A stretch of 64,000 nt of DNA from Bacteroidota bacterium (GCA_018268195.1 JAFDWZ010000033.1:1-64000); one strand, 5' to 3'; counted from the first letter of the stretch, positions 13,139 through 22,000 are shown. Notes: a model not told the origin generated them from the sequence alone. Translations and numbers: made by a program.

Positions 13139-14842
13139 TTACTTATGCAACTGAAAAATAAATTCCAATCCGCCTTCTTTTCTGTTTTTAGCTGTGATGT
13201 TTCCTTTGTGAAAATGTACAGCATTTTTTACGATAGATAATCCCAATCCGCTTCCGCCTGTGTCTCTTGTTCTGCCTTCCTGCACACGATAAAATCGTTC
13301 AAACAAACGGTTTAAATGCGTTTCGTCAGAAATACCTATGCCGGTATCATAAAATGAAAAATAGTAATATTCACTGTCTTCGTTGAAAACTGAAAGATGG
13401 ACTTTTATATGTTCACCGGCATAACGAATGGCGTTCTCAATCAGGTTTCTGAAAATGGAAGTTAATAAGTTTAAATTGCCCTGTATTGTAATGTTGTCGG
13501 GTAGTTGCCAATCCCATTGAATGTCCTTTTGTAAAAGTTCAACGGATAATTCACTTCGAATTTTTTGCAATAAAGGTTCTAACTTTACTCTTTCAGATTC
13601 AAAAGATTGAGGAGCTTCTTCTAACTTAGCAAGTATGCTCATGTCTTTAATCATTTCGGAGAGGTTGAGTGTTTGCGCATAAGCCTGATTGGTAAAATGG
13701 AGTTTCCTTTCTTCTGTTAAAGGTTGTTCCAGTATGGTTTCTAAGTAGGCTCTGATGCTTGTAATGGGTGTGCGCAACTCATGGGCAATGTTGCCTGTCA
13801 TCTCTAGTTTAAGTTGTTTCGTTTTTTCTTGTTGGGTGCTATCGCTAAGTATTATTTCAAAACTGTTATCATTAAATAGGGTAGTGCGTAAGGAAAATAT
13901 TTTTCCATGTTTTTTTATTTGTGTTTCAAAATAACTTTCGTTTCTTGTTGATAGAAATTGATGCAATTCAAAAAACAGTTCGTCATGAAGTATGATTTCC
14001 GGGTTGCTTTGAGGCTTATCGGTGAGTTGATTGAGGTACTGTACAAATAGGCCGTTGTGAAATTCTACTTGCTGCGATGCTGAGAAAAAGCAAATTCCTT
14101 CCTCAGAGATTTGAATGTGCTGCAATAATTTCTGTTTCTCTAATAGTAAATTCTTTTTACTTGCTTCCACTTGCTGGTAGCTTTCCGATATTTTTTTTCC
14201 GATTTCTCCCAGCTCATCATTGCCGAAAGATACCTGATTATCGAAAGGATGCACCGCAAAATCTCTAAGCCGTTTAATAGACGTGCCAAATTGTTGAGTA
14301 ATGCGATGAATAACAAATACAGATAACACAAACAATAGAAATAAGAAATATAAAAACAGGTTGTCAGTTTTTAAGAAATGTTGCAATTGGATGTTGTAAG
14401 GGAGAGCCACTCGTATAAAAACAATTCCATTTTTTTTTGCGTAGTATAAATAGGGGTGGTGATTAGAAACAGATTCCCTTATATCTTTCCCTTTTCCGTT
14501 TTGTGCTGATGAAATAATTTCCGGACGATTGGCATGATTCTCCATTTTAGAAATATCTGCCACCATGTTATCATACTGCACCTTGCCATGCGCATCTATA
14601 ATTGTGATGCGTAGGTCATTTGGCAGAAAGGATTGAACGGAGTTGATTGCAGAGTCGTATGAAATAGGAGTGTTGCCAATTGTGGTTTGTATGATTTGGG
14701 TGTAGATATCGAGTTTTTCTTCTAAGGCTTCTGTTTTAAAAGTGCTTTCACGCGATTGCTCTAACAATGCAATGCCAACTGCGAATGCTGTAAACAACAA
14801 TGCAAAATATAGAAATAGCCGTTGACGAAAACTCAACTTCAT
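13139..14842 (-). CDS. phoR: Phosphate-regulon sensor histidine kinase (PhoR-like)
   Basis: A 567-residue membrane kinase that would phosphorylate the adjacent PhoB-like regulator. It has two membrane helices (about 8-26 and 158-178) flanking a periplasmic domain, then a linker, a PAS-like region and the kinase core. The core shows the H-box NIAHELRTPITSIRAYLE, N-box NLIENAIRYAG, G1 box DTGIGISDE and G2 box GGSGLGLSIVKNA. Its start overlaps the phoB stop by 4 bp (ATGA). The assignment to phosphate rests on the pst genes and phoU in the same array. The periplasmic domain makes it longer than E. coli PhoR. Confidence 0.92.
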   Translation of the reverse strand: MKLSFRQRLFLYFALLFTAFAVGIALLEQSRESTFKTEALEEKLDIYTQIIQTTIGNTPISYDSAINSVQSFLPNDLRITIIDAHGKVQYDNMVADISKMENHANRPEIISSAQNGKGKDIRESVSNHHPYLYYAKKNGIVFIRVALPYNIQLQHFLKTDNLFLYFLFLLFVLSVFVIHRITQQFGTSIKRLRDFAVHPFDNQVSFGNDELGEIGKKISESYQQVEASKKNLLLEKQKLLQHIQISEEGICFFSASQQVEFHNGLFVQYLNQLTDKPQSNPEIILHDELFFELHQFLSTRNESYFETQIKKHGKIFSLRTTLFNDNSFEIILSDSTQQEKTKQLKLEMTGNIAHELRTPITSIRAYLETILEQPLTEERKLHFTNQAYAQTLNLSEMIKDMSILAKLEEAPQSFESERVKLEPLLQKIRSELSVELLQKDIQWDWQLPDNITIQGNLNLLTSIFRNLIENAIRYAGEHIKVHLSVFNEDSEYYYFSFYDTGIGISDETHLNRLFERFYRVQEGRTRDTGGSGLGLSIVKNAVHFHKGNITAKNRKEGGLEFIFQLHK

Positions 14843-15528
14843 AACACATCAGGGTTAAAACGATAACCGTAACCTGTACGGCTGGAGATGACATCACTGT
14901 ATGCTCCGAGTTTTTTGCGCAACCGCACAATGTGTACATCTACGGTACGCTCGGTAATGTAGGGAGTTTCTTTCCAGATGATATCAATGATTCGCTCACG
15001 CGAGAATAATGTTTCCGGTTTTTGTGCAAAAAGTGCAAGTAATTCAAATTCAGTTTTTGTTAAAGCAACTTTCTCCTGATTGATAAAAACTTCTTTTGCG
15101 TTCAAATCAATAGTAAGTGCTCCTATTGTCAACCGGTTGATTTTTTCTTCTATTGCTATTTTGTCTTTGGTTCGTTTCAATACTGCCTTAACACGTGCAA
15201 TTACTTCTTTGATAGAGAAAGGCTTTGCTATGTAATCATCACCTCCAACAGAGAACCCTGTTAGCATGTCGTTCTCGGTGTCTTTAGCGGTTAAGAAAAT
15301 TATAGGGGTGGTAATTTCTTGTTTTCGTAGTTGCTCAGCAAATTTATATCCCGACATTCCACCCATCATCACATCCAATAATATCAAATGAAATTCTGCC
15401 AAAGGTTTTTTTAATGCTTCTTCGGCAGAATACACAGCTTCTACCTCAAAACCTTCGTTCTTCAGATTAAATTCCAGTATCTCTGAAATGTTTTTATCAT
15501 CATCTACTAATAGTATTTTGTGTGGCAT
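14839..15528 (-). CDS. phoB: Phosphate-regulon response regulator (PhoB-like, OmpR family)
   Basis: A 229-residue two-domain transcription factor. The receiver domain (1-120) carries the acidic pocket VDDDKN, the phospho-acceptor Asp in LILLDVMMGG and the conserved Lys in YIAKPFSIKE. The C-terminal winged helix (about 130-227) has TKTEFELLALFAQKP and the recognition region TERTVDVHIVRLRKKLG. It overlaps phoR by 4 bp and follows phoU after 38 bp. It probably binds the 11-bp GTAAY direct repeats upstream of pstS and the porin. Confidence 0.93.
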   Translation of the reverse strand: MPHKILLVDDDKNISEILEFNLKNEGFEVEAVYSAEEALKKPLAEFHLILLDVMMGGMSGYKFAEQLRKQEITTPIIFLTAKDTENDMLTGFSVGGDDYIAKPFSIKEVIARVKAVLKRTKDKIAIEEKINRLTIGALTIDLNAKEVFINQEKVALTKTEFELLALFAQKPETLFSRERIIDIIWKETPYITERTVDVHIVRLRKKLGAYSDVISSRTGYGYRFNPDVL

Positions 15529-15566
15529 TTGATGCTTTACATATTGGTTGCAATAATAATTAATTA

Positions 15567-16235
15567 TTATTCAGACTTAACTTTATGTTTCAAAACTTTT
15601 GCATCCAAATAAAAAACAATTTCTTCCACAATATTGCTGCAATGGTCGCCAATTCGTTCCATTTTACGTATTAGCAATATCAGTTTTAAACCGCAATTGA
15701 TTTGTGAAGGATTTTGAGTCAAATAGGCTTCCAGTTTGCGAAAGGCAGCATGGTATATTGCATTCACTTCTTTATCTTTCATTAATATCTTTCCTGATGT
15801 TCTGGTGCTTTCTGAACTAAGCGCTACGTAGCTGTCTGACATCATGTGAAGCAACATTTCGAACATTTTTTCTAATTGCAATTCTTCCATTAACGCCTGG
15901 TTTATTGGTGCACAGTCGTTGTCAATTATATGTTTGGCAATTCCTTCAGCATAATCGGCAATACGTTCTAAGGTTATGCTGATTTTCATGATAGACAATA
16001 TCAACCGAAGGTCTATAGCTACGGGATTGAACAATGCGATATAGTTTTCGCAGGAGCGTTCTATTTTTAATTCAAAGGCATCTACACGTTTTTCTAATCG
16101 AATAATTTCCAATGCGGTTTCAATATCGTTGTGTAGCAGCGATTGCTTAGCTTTCTCTACCTGAGAAATTACTAATCGCCACATTTGGCTTATGTCTTCT
16201 TTGAGAGTTAATACCTCTTGTTGGTTATGCTTCAT
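15567..16235 (-). CDS. phoU: Phosphate signalling protein PhoU
   Basis: A 222-residue all-helical PhoU homolog that links the Pst transporter to the PhoR kinase and represses the regulon when phosphate is plentiful. Two PhoU repeats are visible with the typical motifs ERIADYAEGIAKHI and ERIGDHCSNIVEEI (the ExxxD metal-binding motif). Its start codon overlaps the stop of the methylglyoxal synthase gene by 4 bp (ATGA), so the two are translationally coupled. phoB follows 38 bp downstream. Confidence 0.93.
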   Translation of the reverse strand: MKHNQQEVLTLKEDISQMWRLVISQVEKAKQSLLHNDIETALEIIRLEKRVDAFELKIERSCENYIALFNPVAIDLRLILSIMKISITLERIADYAEGIAKHIIDNDCAPINQALMEELQLEKMFEMLLHMMSDSYVALSSESTRTSGKILMKDKEVNAIYHAAFRKLEAYLTQNPSQINCGLKLILLIRKMERIGDHCSNIVEEIVFYLDAKVLKHKVKSE

Positions 16236-16705
16236 TGTAGTATTCGGTTTTTATATTTATCAATCTGTTCGTTTGTTCCAAAATGGAATCCATTTGTAAA
16301 TAGTGGTGATGTAATAATTAAATCGGCTGTAGAACGTGAACAAGCATAAATGATGTTGTATAAAGTTGCTATGCGGAGTAAAGCTTTAATATCTACATCA
16401 TGTGGCTGCGGTTCCATGGCATCCCAGAAGAAAAATAGTGCATCAATCTCTGCATTGCATATTGCAGCACCTAATTGTTGGTCGCCAACTAGAGGTCCTG
16501 ATTTTAGTTTTGTCATATTCAAGGGAAATTCCACTCCGTTTTCAAGCATACATTTTTGAAACATTTCTCCCACTAAATTTCCGGTTGTGCCAGTGCAAAC
16601 CAATTCATACTGTATTAATTCAATCCAGTGACATCTTACCCAATCGAGCAATTCTTGTTTGCAATTATCATGGGCAACTAAGGCAATTCTTTTAACTAAT
16701 TTCAT
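16232..16705 (-). CDS. mgsA: Methylglyoxal synthase
   Basis: Converts dihydroxyacetone phosphate to methylglyoxal and inorganic phosphate, a bypass of lower glycolysis that is inhibited by phosphate in characterised enzymes. The 157-residue protein has the family signatures RIALVAHDNCKQELL (active-site His/Asp), CTGTTGNLV (phosphate-binding loop), SGPLVGDQQLGA (catalytic Asp region), FFFWDAMEPQPHDVDIKALL and the C-terminal TADLIITSPLF. The usual GGDQQ reads VGDQQ here. The gene lies between pstB (35 bp away) and phoU (4-bp overlap), an unusual location that ties it to phosphate starvation. Confidence 0.93.
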   Translation of the reverse strand: MKLVKRIALVAHDNCKQELLDWVRCHWIELIQYELVCTGTTGNLVGEMFQKCMLENGVEFPLNMTKLKSGPLVGDQQLGAAICNAEIDALFFFWDAMEPQPHDVDIKALLRIATLYNIIYACSRSTADLIITSPLFTNGFHFGTNEQIDKYKNRILQ

Positions 16706-16740
16706 ATTTTTTAATTGTGTTTTTCATTTACTGATTTTTT

Positions 16741-17487
16741 TTAACCAAATCTTCCTGTAATATAATTTTGAGTTGATTCTTTATCGGGATTTAGAAACAT
16801 TTTTTTGGTATCGCTGTACTCAACCAATTCACCGTGCATAAAGAATCCGGTGTTGTCGCTCACACGGGCTGCTTGTTGCATATTGTGGGTTACAATTACA
16901 ATGGTATAGTGTTGTTTTAACTCATGAACCAGTTCTTCAATCTTAGAAGTTGAAATGGGGTCTAATGCAGAAGCAGGTTCGTCCATAAGGATTACCGATG
17001 GAGCCACTGCTAATGCTCGCGCAATGCAAAGTCGTTGTTGTTGTCCGCCTGATAATTCATAAGCTGACTTTTGTAACTTGTCTTTTACTTCATCCCACAG
17101 AGCGGCTGCCTGTAACGATTCTTCCACTCGTTGTTTGATAAAATGTTTATCGCCCATATCATTCACCCGCAATCCATAAGCAACGTTTTCGAAAATAGTT
17201 TTTGGAAAGGGATTGGGTTTTTGAAACACCATTCCAACCCGCTTACGCAATGCATCCACATCGGTAGATTTCTCATAGATGTTTTTTCCGTCAATCAGAC
17301 ACTCGCCTTCCAGTCTGGTATTTTCTATAAGGTCATTCATTCGGTTAAACAAGCGAAGGAAAGTAGATTTTCCGCATCCTGATGGTCCTATAAATGCAGT
17401 TATGGTGTTTGGTTTTATTGCAATACTGATATTCTTGATTGCATGAAAATCGCCATAGTAAAAGTTTATATTTCTTGTTTCTATCAT
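16741..17487 (-). CDS. pstB: Phosphate ABC transporter ATP-binding protein PstB
   Basis: Cytoplasmic ATPase of the high-affinity phosphate importer, 248 residues. It shows Walker [13 protein letters not shown], the Q-loop [19 protein letters not shown] typical of PstB, signature [18 protein letters not shown], Walker [16 protein letters not shown] and the switch His in [16 protein letters not shown]. The start ATG is supported by the conserved beginning [18 protein letters not shown]. It lies 26 bp after pstA and 35 bp before mgsA, co-directional with both. Confidence 0.97.
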   Translation of the reverse strand: MIETRNINFYYGDFHAIKNISIAIKPNTITAFIGPSGCGKSTFLRLFNRMNDLIENTRLEGECLIDGKNIYEKSTDVDALRKRVGMVFQKPNPFPKTIFENVAYGLRVNDMGDKHFIKQRVEESLQAAALWDEVKDKLQKSAYELSGGQQQRLCIARALAVAPSVILMDEPASALDPISTSKIEELVHELKQHYTIVIVTHNMQQAARVSDNTGFFMHGELVEYSDTKKMFLNPDKESTQNYITGRFG

Positions 17488-17513
17488 TATTAATGTCTTT
17501 TGAATTTTGTTTT

Positions 17514-18365
17514 TTATTTCGAGCGTTTCTTCTCTAATTTTCTCCTTATAAACGTTGCAAGCAAATTCATTGTCAGCACTATTAAAATAAGCACTAATGC
17601 AGTTCCATAAGCCATTGGGCGCGATGCTTCAATATCGGTTCCACTGGTTGCCAATACATACAGATGATAGGGCAGAGCCATTGCCTGATCAAAAACTCCT
17701 GATGGCAGATGGGGTAAAAAATATGCGGCTACGGTAAATAAAATAGGAGCTGTTTCGCCAGATACTCTTCCGATGGATAATATGAGACCTGTAATTATAT
17801 TGGGCATGGCAGCAGGTAAAACTACTTTGCTAATAGTTTGTAATTTAGTAGCACCCAATGCCAAACTTGCTGCTCTATATGTATCCGGTACAGCTTTTAA
17901 TGCTTCTTCTGTTGTGCGAATGATAACAGGTAATGCCAATAGTCCTAAGGTTAATGAACCCGCAAGCAATGAATCTCCAAAATTGAGTTTGTTTACAAAC
18001 AACGACATACCAAATAATCCAAATACAATGGATGGTACACTAGCAAGATTATTGGTCATCATACGAATGGTTTTTACAATCCATCCTTTGCCTGCGTATT
18101 CCTGTGTGTAAAGTGCAGACATTACTCCCAAAGGAAATGCAAACAGCAAACTGCCTATGGTTAAATATAGCGTACCGACTATTGCAGGAAATATTCCTCC
18201 CGTAGTCATACCTTCTCCGGGAAATTTACTTAGAAATTCCCAATTAATTACACGAACTCCGTTGATAATGATGAAGCCCAGAATACTAAAAAGGATGAGG
18301 ACTACTATTATTCCCAGAAGTTTAAAAATCAAGAAGGCTACAAACTGACTGTGTTTTTTATTCAT
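17514..18365 (-). CDS. pstA: Phosphate ABC transporter permease PstA
   Basis: Inner-membrane permease subunit of the phosphate importer, 283 residues with six predicted helices. The binding-protein-dependent transport signature is visible in [20 protein letters not shown] (EAA-type loop that contacts PstB), as are the typical PstA regions [20 protein letters not shown] and [19 protein letters not shown]. It begins 4 bp after pstC and is followed by pstB, the standard pstCAB order. Confidence 0.96.
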   Translation of the reverse strand: MNKKHSQFVAFLIFKLLGIIVVLILFSILGFIIINGVRVINWEFLSKFPGEGMTTGGIFPAIVGTLYLTIGSLLFAFPLGVMSALYTQEYAGKGWIVKTIRMMTNNLASVPSIVFGLFGMSLFVNKLNFGDSLLAGSLTLGLLALPVIIRTTEEALKAVPDTYRAASLALGATKLQTISKVVLPAAMPNIITGLILSIGRVSGETAPILFTVAAYFLPHLPSGVFDQAMALPYHLYVLATSGTDIEASRPMAYGTALVLILIVLTMNLLATFIRRKLEKKRSK

Positions 18366-18369
18366 GAGA

Positions 18370-19584
18370 TTAATGTGGTTTGTAATTTTTCTTTTTTGAA
18401 ATGATTTCAGCTGATATAGAAATAATCATGGTGAACACAAACAGAATACATCCCAGTAAAAACAAGGCTTGATAGTGAGGGCCTCCGGCAGGAGCTTCAC
18501 CTAACTCTGCTGCTATTGTTGCCGGGATGGTTCGCACAGATTGAAATATGGAATGAGGCATTACGGCTGCATTTCCGGTTACCATCATTACAGCCATCGT
18601 TTCACCAATAGCTCTTCCAATACCTAATACTACGGCTGCTGATATACCTGATTTGGCATAAGGAACAACTACCCTGTAAATAGTTTGCCATTGTGTGGCT
18701 CCCATAGCTAAGCTTGCTTCACGCATCGCTCTTGGTGTGTTTCTCAGCGCATCTTCTGCAACTGAAATAATGGTAGGCAATGCCATAATTGCTAAAAGCA
18801 AACTTCCTGTAAATGCTGTTTCTCCAACTGGCAAGTGAAGCGATTTCTGTATTGCAGGAACCAATACTACCAATCCGAAGAATCCATAGACTACTGAAGG
18901 AATTCCGGCAAGCAATTCTATTACCGGCTTCAATAACCTACGCTGTTTTTCACTTGCTAATTCTGATAAATAAATAGCAACGCCTAAGCCTAGTGGTAGT
19001 GCTATGATTAATGCAACAATACTCACCAACAGCGTACCCAATACCAAAGGCATTACACCGAAAAACGGAACCGGAGTTGCAGTTGGCATCCATTCTTTAC
19101 CAAGGAAATAATCGGAGGGTTGTATGTTGTGAGATACTAATGCTTTTACTGAACTTCCTATCGGTGCATATTGCTTGGGCAAAAAGGCAAGAATATTTTC
19201 ATCCTGAGCAATAAGTTCTCCCAGCTTTTGAGGAAGCAATGCATAGTTTTCGCCTAACTCATCTTCCGGATATACCGAAAATGCATCATCAATCCGGAAT
19301 ATTTTTATTTCACCGTCTTTACCTCCAATATCTTTCCAATTTGTAATTTCTGAGTCAAATATTTTTTTAGTTTCTGCAGGGCTTAATGTGTTTATCGGAT
19401 TCTGAGCATGTACATAAAGTTCATAACCTTGTTCTACTTCAGGTGATTTAAAAAGTGCAGCACCTTCGGTAAACAAAAAGATAGTTATAAAAACAATAGC
19501 GATGCCTGTTATGGCACCGCTAAAGGTCAATAAATACTCTGTTGTTTTGTCAAGTATGCGTCTGATTATTTTCTTTTTTTGCAT
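18370..19584 (-). CDS. pstC: Phosphate ABC transporter permease PstC with a PstS-like periplasmic insert
   Basis: Inner-membrane permease of the phosphate importer. The C-terminal two thirds are standard PstC (LLAGIPSVVYGFFGLVVLVP, EASLAMGATQWQTIYRVVVP). Between the first helix (about 15-37) and the second there is an extra segment of about 100 residues. It resembles the second lobe of PstS: NPINTLSPAETKKIF and DSEITNWKDIGGKDGEIKIF in PstC match NPSNKVTKLTKEQLEGIF and TGKITNWKEVGGEDLKI in the adjacent PstS. At about 404 residues it is roughly 85 longer than E. coli PstC. The frame opens six codons earlier at a TTG; the first ATG (19584) is preferred. Confidence 0.93.
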   Translation of the reverse strand: MQKKKIIRRILDKTTEYLLTFSGAITGIAIVFITIFLFTEGAALFKSPEVEQGYELYVHAQNPINTLSPAETKKIFDSEITNWKDIGGKDGEIKIFRIDDAFSVYPEDELGENYALLPQKLGELIAQDENILAFLPKQYAPIGSSVKALVSHNIQPSDYFLGKEWMPTATPVPFFGVMPLVLGTLLVSIVALIIALPLGLGVAIYLSELASEKQRRLLKPVIELLAGIPSVVYGFFGLVVLVPAIQKSLHLPVGETAFTGSLLLAIMALPTIISVAEDALRNTPRAMREASLAMGATQWQTIYRVVVPYAKSGISAAVVLGIGRAIGETMAVMMVTGNAAVMPHSIFQSVRTIPATIAAELGEAPAGGPHYQALFLLGCILFVFTMIISISAEIISKKKNYKPH

Positions 19585-19606
19585 TTCTGTTTTTTCAATC
19601 AACGAA

Positions 19607-20428
19607 TTACTTAATGTTGATATATCCTACTTCTTCTACTATTTTTTGTCCGGCAGGTGAGAGGATGAAATCAATGTACTTTTTAACTTTGTTTTCTGAT
19701 TGAGCAAGATAATAGTAGAATAGTGGTCTTACAACCGGATAGGTTTTGTTTTTGGTATTCTCCACTGAGGGTGCGGTATAAGTTTTTCCTTTGTTAAACG
19801 AAACTGATACTGCTTGCACGGAGCTGTTGAGATATGCTAACCCTACATAAGCAATAGCGCCTTTAGTTTGACTTACCGATTGAATGATGGAACCATTTGC
19901 AGGCATGCTCATAATCCCTGACATGTAGTTTTTATTACTCAATACATGCTCTTTAAAAAATTCGTAAGTACCTGATGATGTTTCTCTGGAGTAAGGTATA
20001 ATTTTTAAATCCTCACCACCAACTTCTTTCCAGTTTGTTATTTTCCCGGTAAAGATTCCTTCTAATTGCTCTTTGGTAAGTTTAGTAACTTTGTTACTCG
20101 GGTTTATAATTACAGCTAAAGCATCCAAAGCAATGGTTACTTCTTTAACGGTTTTCCCACTCTCCTGAAGTTTTTGTTTTTCCGAAAATTTGATTTTCCG
20201 TGAAGCCTGTGCAATGTCAGTTGTACCTTCAATCAAAGCAGCTAAACCTACTCCCGAACCGCCACCGGTAACAGTTACTTTATTATCGCTGTTGGTTTTC
20301 ATAAATACTTGTGCCGCTTTCTCTGATATTGGCAATACGGTTTCGGAGCCTTTAATTTTTTGAGCATTTACATTGAATGCAATTCCGCAAAGGGCTAACG
20401 CGAATAAGATTTGATTTTTCATTTTCAT
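19607..20428 (-). CDS. pstS: Phosphate-binding protein PstS
   Basis: Periplasmic phosphate-binding protein that feeds PstCAB. A signal peptide (MKNQILFALALCGIAFNVNAQ) precedes a compact binding-protein fold with the phosphate-contacting motifs KGSETVLPISEKAAQ, VTGGGSGVGLAALIEGTTDI and PYSRETSSGTYEFF. At about 273 residues it is shorter than E. coli PstS, as is common in this phylum. The frame extends to a TTG at 20452, but that lies inside the predicted -7 box. The ATG at 20428, or the next one at 20422, is therefore the start. It has its own Pho-box promoter in the 57-bp gap after the porin. Confidence 0.95.
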   Translation of the reverse strand: MKMKNQILFALALCGIAFNVNAQKIKGSETVLPISEKAAQVFMKTNSDNKVTVTGGGSGVGLAALIEGTTDIAQASRKIKFSEKQKLQESGKTVKEVTIALDALAVIINPSNKVTKLTKEQLEGIFTGKITNWKEVGGEDLKIIPYSRETSSGTYEFFKEHVLSNKNYMSGIMSMPANGSIIQSVSQTKGAIAYVGLAYLNSSVQAVSVSFNKGKTYTAPSVENTKNKTYPVVRPLFYYYLAQSENKVKKYIDFILSPAGQKIVEEVGYINIK

Positions 20429-20449
20429 TTTTATTTTTATTTCTCGTTG

Positions 20450-20505
20450 CAAAATTCTTTTGATGTTGTTACAATGGATAGTAGATTATATTACGATTTG
20501 GTTAC
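20450..20505 (-). promoter_or_regulatory. Candidate Pho box and -7 element upstream of pstS
   Basis: On the minus strand four consecutive 11-bp units are GTAACCAAATC (20495-20505), GTAATATAATC (20484-20494), a degenerate TACTATCCATT (20473-20483) and GTAACAACATC (20462-20472). Three of the four fit GTAAYnnnATC. A near-consensus -7 box GAATTTTG lies at 20450-20457, its 5' end exactly 37 bp after that of the second GTAAY. The 11-bp spacing resembles the direct-repeat geometry of PhoB sites in other bacteria. Confidence 0.7.
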
Positions 20506-20509
20506 GTTT

Positions 20510-21778
20510 TTAAAACTTATACTGCAAACGAAAAGTGAATACATCGTCTGAAAGGTTGCTATCGTAACCACTCAGATTAGTAGATTTTTCATTGGTAGTT
20601 TTATCGTAATAAGCAGTTAGGCGCAAACTGCCATTGATACGCCACATCAAACCTGTTCCAAGTGTGCTGTATGCAATGTCGCCTTTTCCTGTGCCGTTTA
20701 GCCCAATATCATTTTTCGAAACCTTGGAATTCGGGTCGTAGTAATCATATTTAACTATCAGCGATAATGGTATATTTCCCAAATCCTGAACAAAAGTTAT
20801 ATAGTACCCGCTGAAATTTCTGATATAGGTATCATTGGTAGGCAGGGTAGAGTAGTTAGGACTTTTGGAATCGCTCTTGTTACCTGGTTGTGTGCCCCAA
20901 ACATATTCACCATAAATGCTTGTCATTCCCAATACGGACATGGTAGCAAATTGTGCGTCTATCCCAAAATATTCTCTCTTGGCATAAGCCCTATAATTTG
21001 CAGTGTCTTTATTCACAACAAATGATTTTCCATTCATGGTGTAAACACTTGACGACCCCTGATATACGCCACCTCCGTAGTATGATAATCCACCACTGAT
21101 ATTGGTTATTTCTCTTAAGTTCTTTTTGAAACTAAGATGTCCGATAAAATCTTTGCGGTTATCCATATCCGGTTTTATACCATTACCGCCAATGATAGCT
21201 GCTTCTAATTTAACAATATTCCATGGAGAAGTTTTGGCTGCTTGCAAAGTAATCATAGCTCCCAAATCTCTTTCTTCAGGAAACAGAGTAGTGGTAACGG
21301 TAGCTCTCTCGGGCGATTCTCTTTTTGAAGAAGAGTATGCTACTTCGTATCCAAATGGGCGATCAAATACACCCGCTTTTATGAAACTGCTTCCTGCCCA
21401 AGGGTCTTTAACAGTAATAAAGGCATCTTTCAGCCCGATTCCTTTTTCAGTAATATCCAATTGAAACACACCACCGGCAATGCCTTTTTCATAAGCCAGT
21501 TTTACACGACCTCGCCTGATTCCAAAACGGCTAAAACTTTCATTGGTATTGGTGTTAGCTCCACCAACTTTTAGCGAAGCGTATTTTTCGCCATATTGAA
21601 ATTGCGTTTGTACATAGCCTGAAATCTTCAGTTGTTGCAATAGCTTGATATCACTCTCGTGTGACTGAACCTGTTGCTCTAATTGTTTTAATGAGTCAAC
21701 GGTTTCTTCCGTTTGTTGCGCAATAGTTGCTGTAGTGGCCATCAGCATACAGCTTAGATAAATCATTGTTCTTTTCAT
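20510..21778 (-). CDS. Phosphate-selective porin (OprP/OprO family)
   Basis: A 422-residue outer membrane porin, predicted to let phosphate or polyphosphate enter the periplasm. It has a signal peptide (MKRTMIYLSCMLMATTATIAQ) and a short coiled coil (about 25-48, SLKQLEQQVQSHESDIKLLQ) typical of trimeric OprP-type porins. The barrel shows RFGIRRGRVKLAYEKG and FIKAGVFDRPFGYE, and the C-terminus DVFTFRLQYKF ends in Phe as expected for an assembled outer membrane protein. It is the first gene of the phosphate array, has its own Pho-box-like promoter, and stops 57 bp before the TTG-opened pstS frame. Confidence 0.88.
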   Translation of the reverse strand: MKRTMIYLSCMLMATTATIAQQTEETVDSLKQLEQQVQSHESDIKLLQQLKISGYVQTQFQYGEKYASLKVGGANTNTNESFSRFGIRRGRVKLAYEKGIAGGVFQLDITEKGIGLKDAFITVKDPWAGSSFIKAGVFDRPFGYEVAYSSSKRESPERATVTTTLFPEERDLGAMITLQAAKTSPWNIVKLEAAIIGGNGIKPDMDNRKDFIGHLSFKKNLREITNISGGLSYYGGGVYQGSSSVYTMNGKSFVVNKDTANYRAYAKREYFGIDAQFATMSVLGMTSIYGEYVWGTQPGNKSDSKSPNYSTLPTNDTYIRNFSGYYITFVQDLGNIPLSLIVKYDYYDPNSKVSKNDIGLNGTGKGDIAYSTLGTGLMWRINGSLRLTAYYDKTTNEKSTNLSGYDSNLSDDVFTFRLQYKF

Positions 21779-21802
21779 TAAATATTTTCGTTATATTTTA
21801 TG

Positions 21803-21858
21803 CAAAAGAACAGAGGGCTTATTGCGCGCCTGTTTCAGGATTGTTACAATGTGATTAC
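21803..21858 (-). promoter_or_regulatory. Candidate Pho box and -7 element upstream of the porin
   Basis: On the minus strand GTAAT (21854-21858) and GTAAC (21843-21847) are direct repeats 11 bp apart (GTAATCACATT then GTAACAATCCT). The near-consensus -7 box TTCTTTTG (21803-21810) starts exactly 37 bp after the second repeat, the same geometry as upstream of pstS. The predicted leader before the porin ATG is about 18 nt. Confidence 0.7.
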
Positions 21859-22000
21859 ATTTTTCGCGAAACCATATTATGGTTTATGGAGAATGAATTC
21901 ATGAGTTGTGGTTTTAAAAGAATTTGTTGCATGGATCAGCTGTAGCCTAAGAAGAAGGAATGTCATTTCTGTAAGCCTAAAAAATCATGTAAAATAATCG

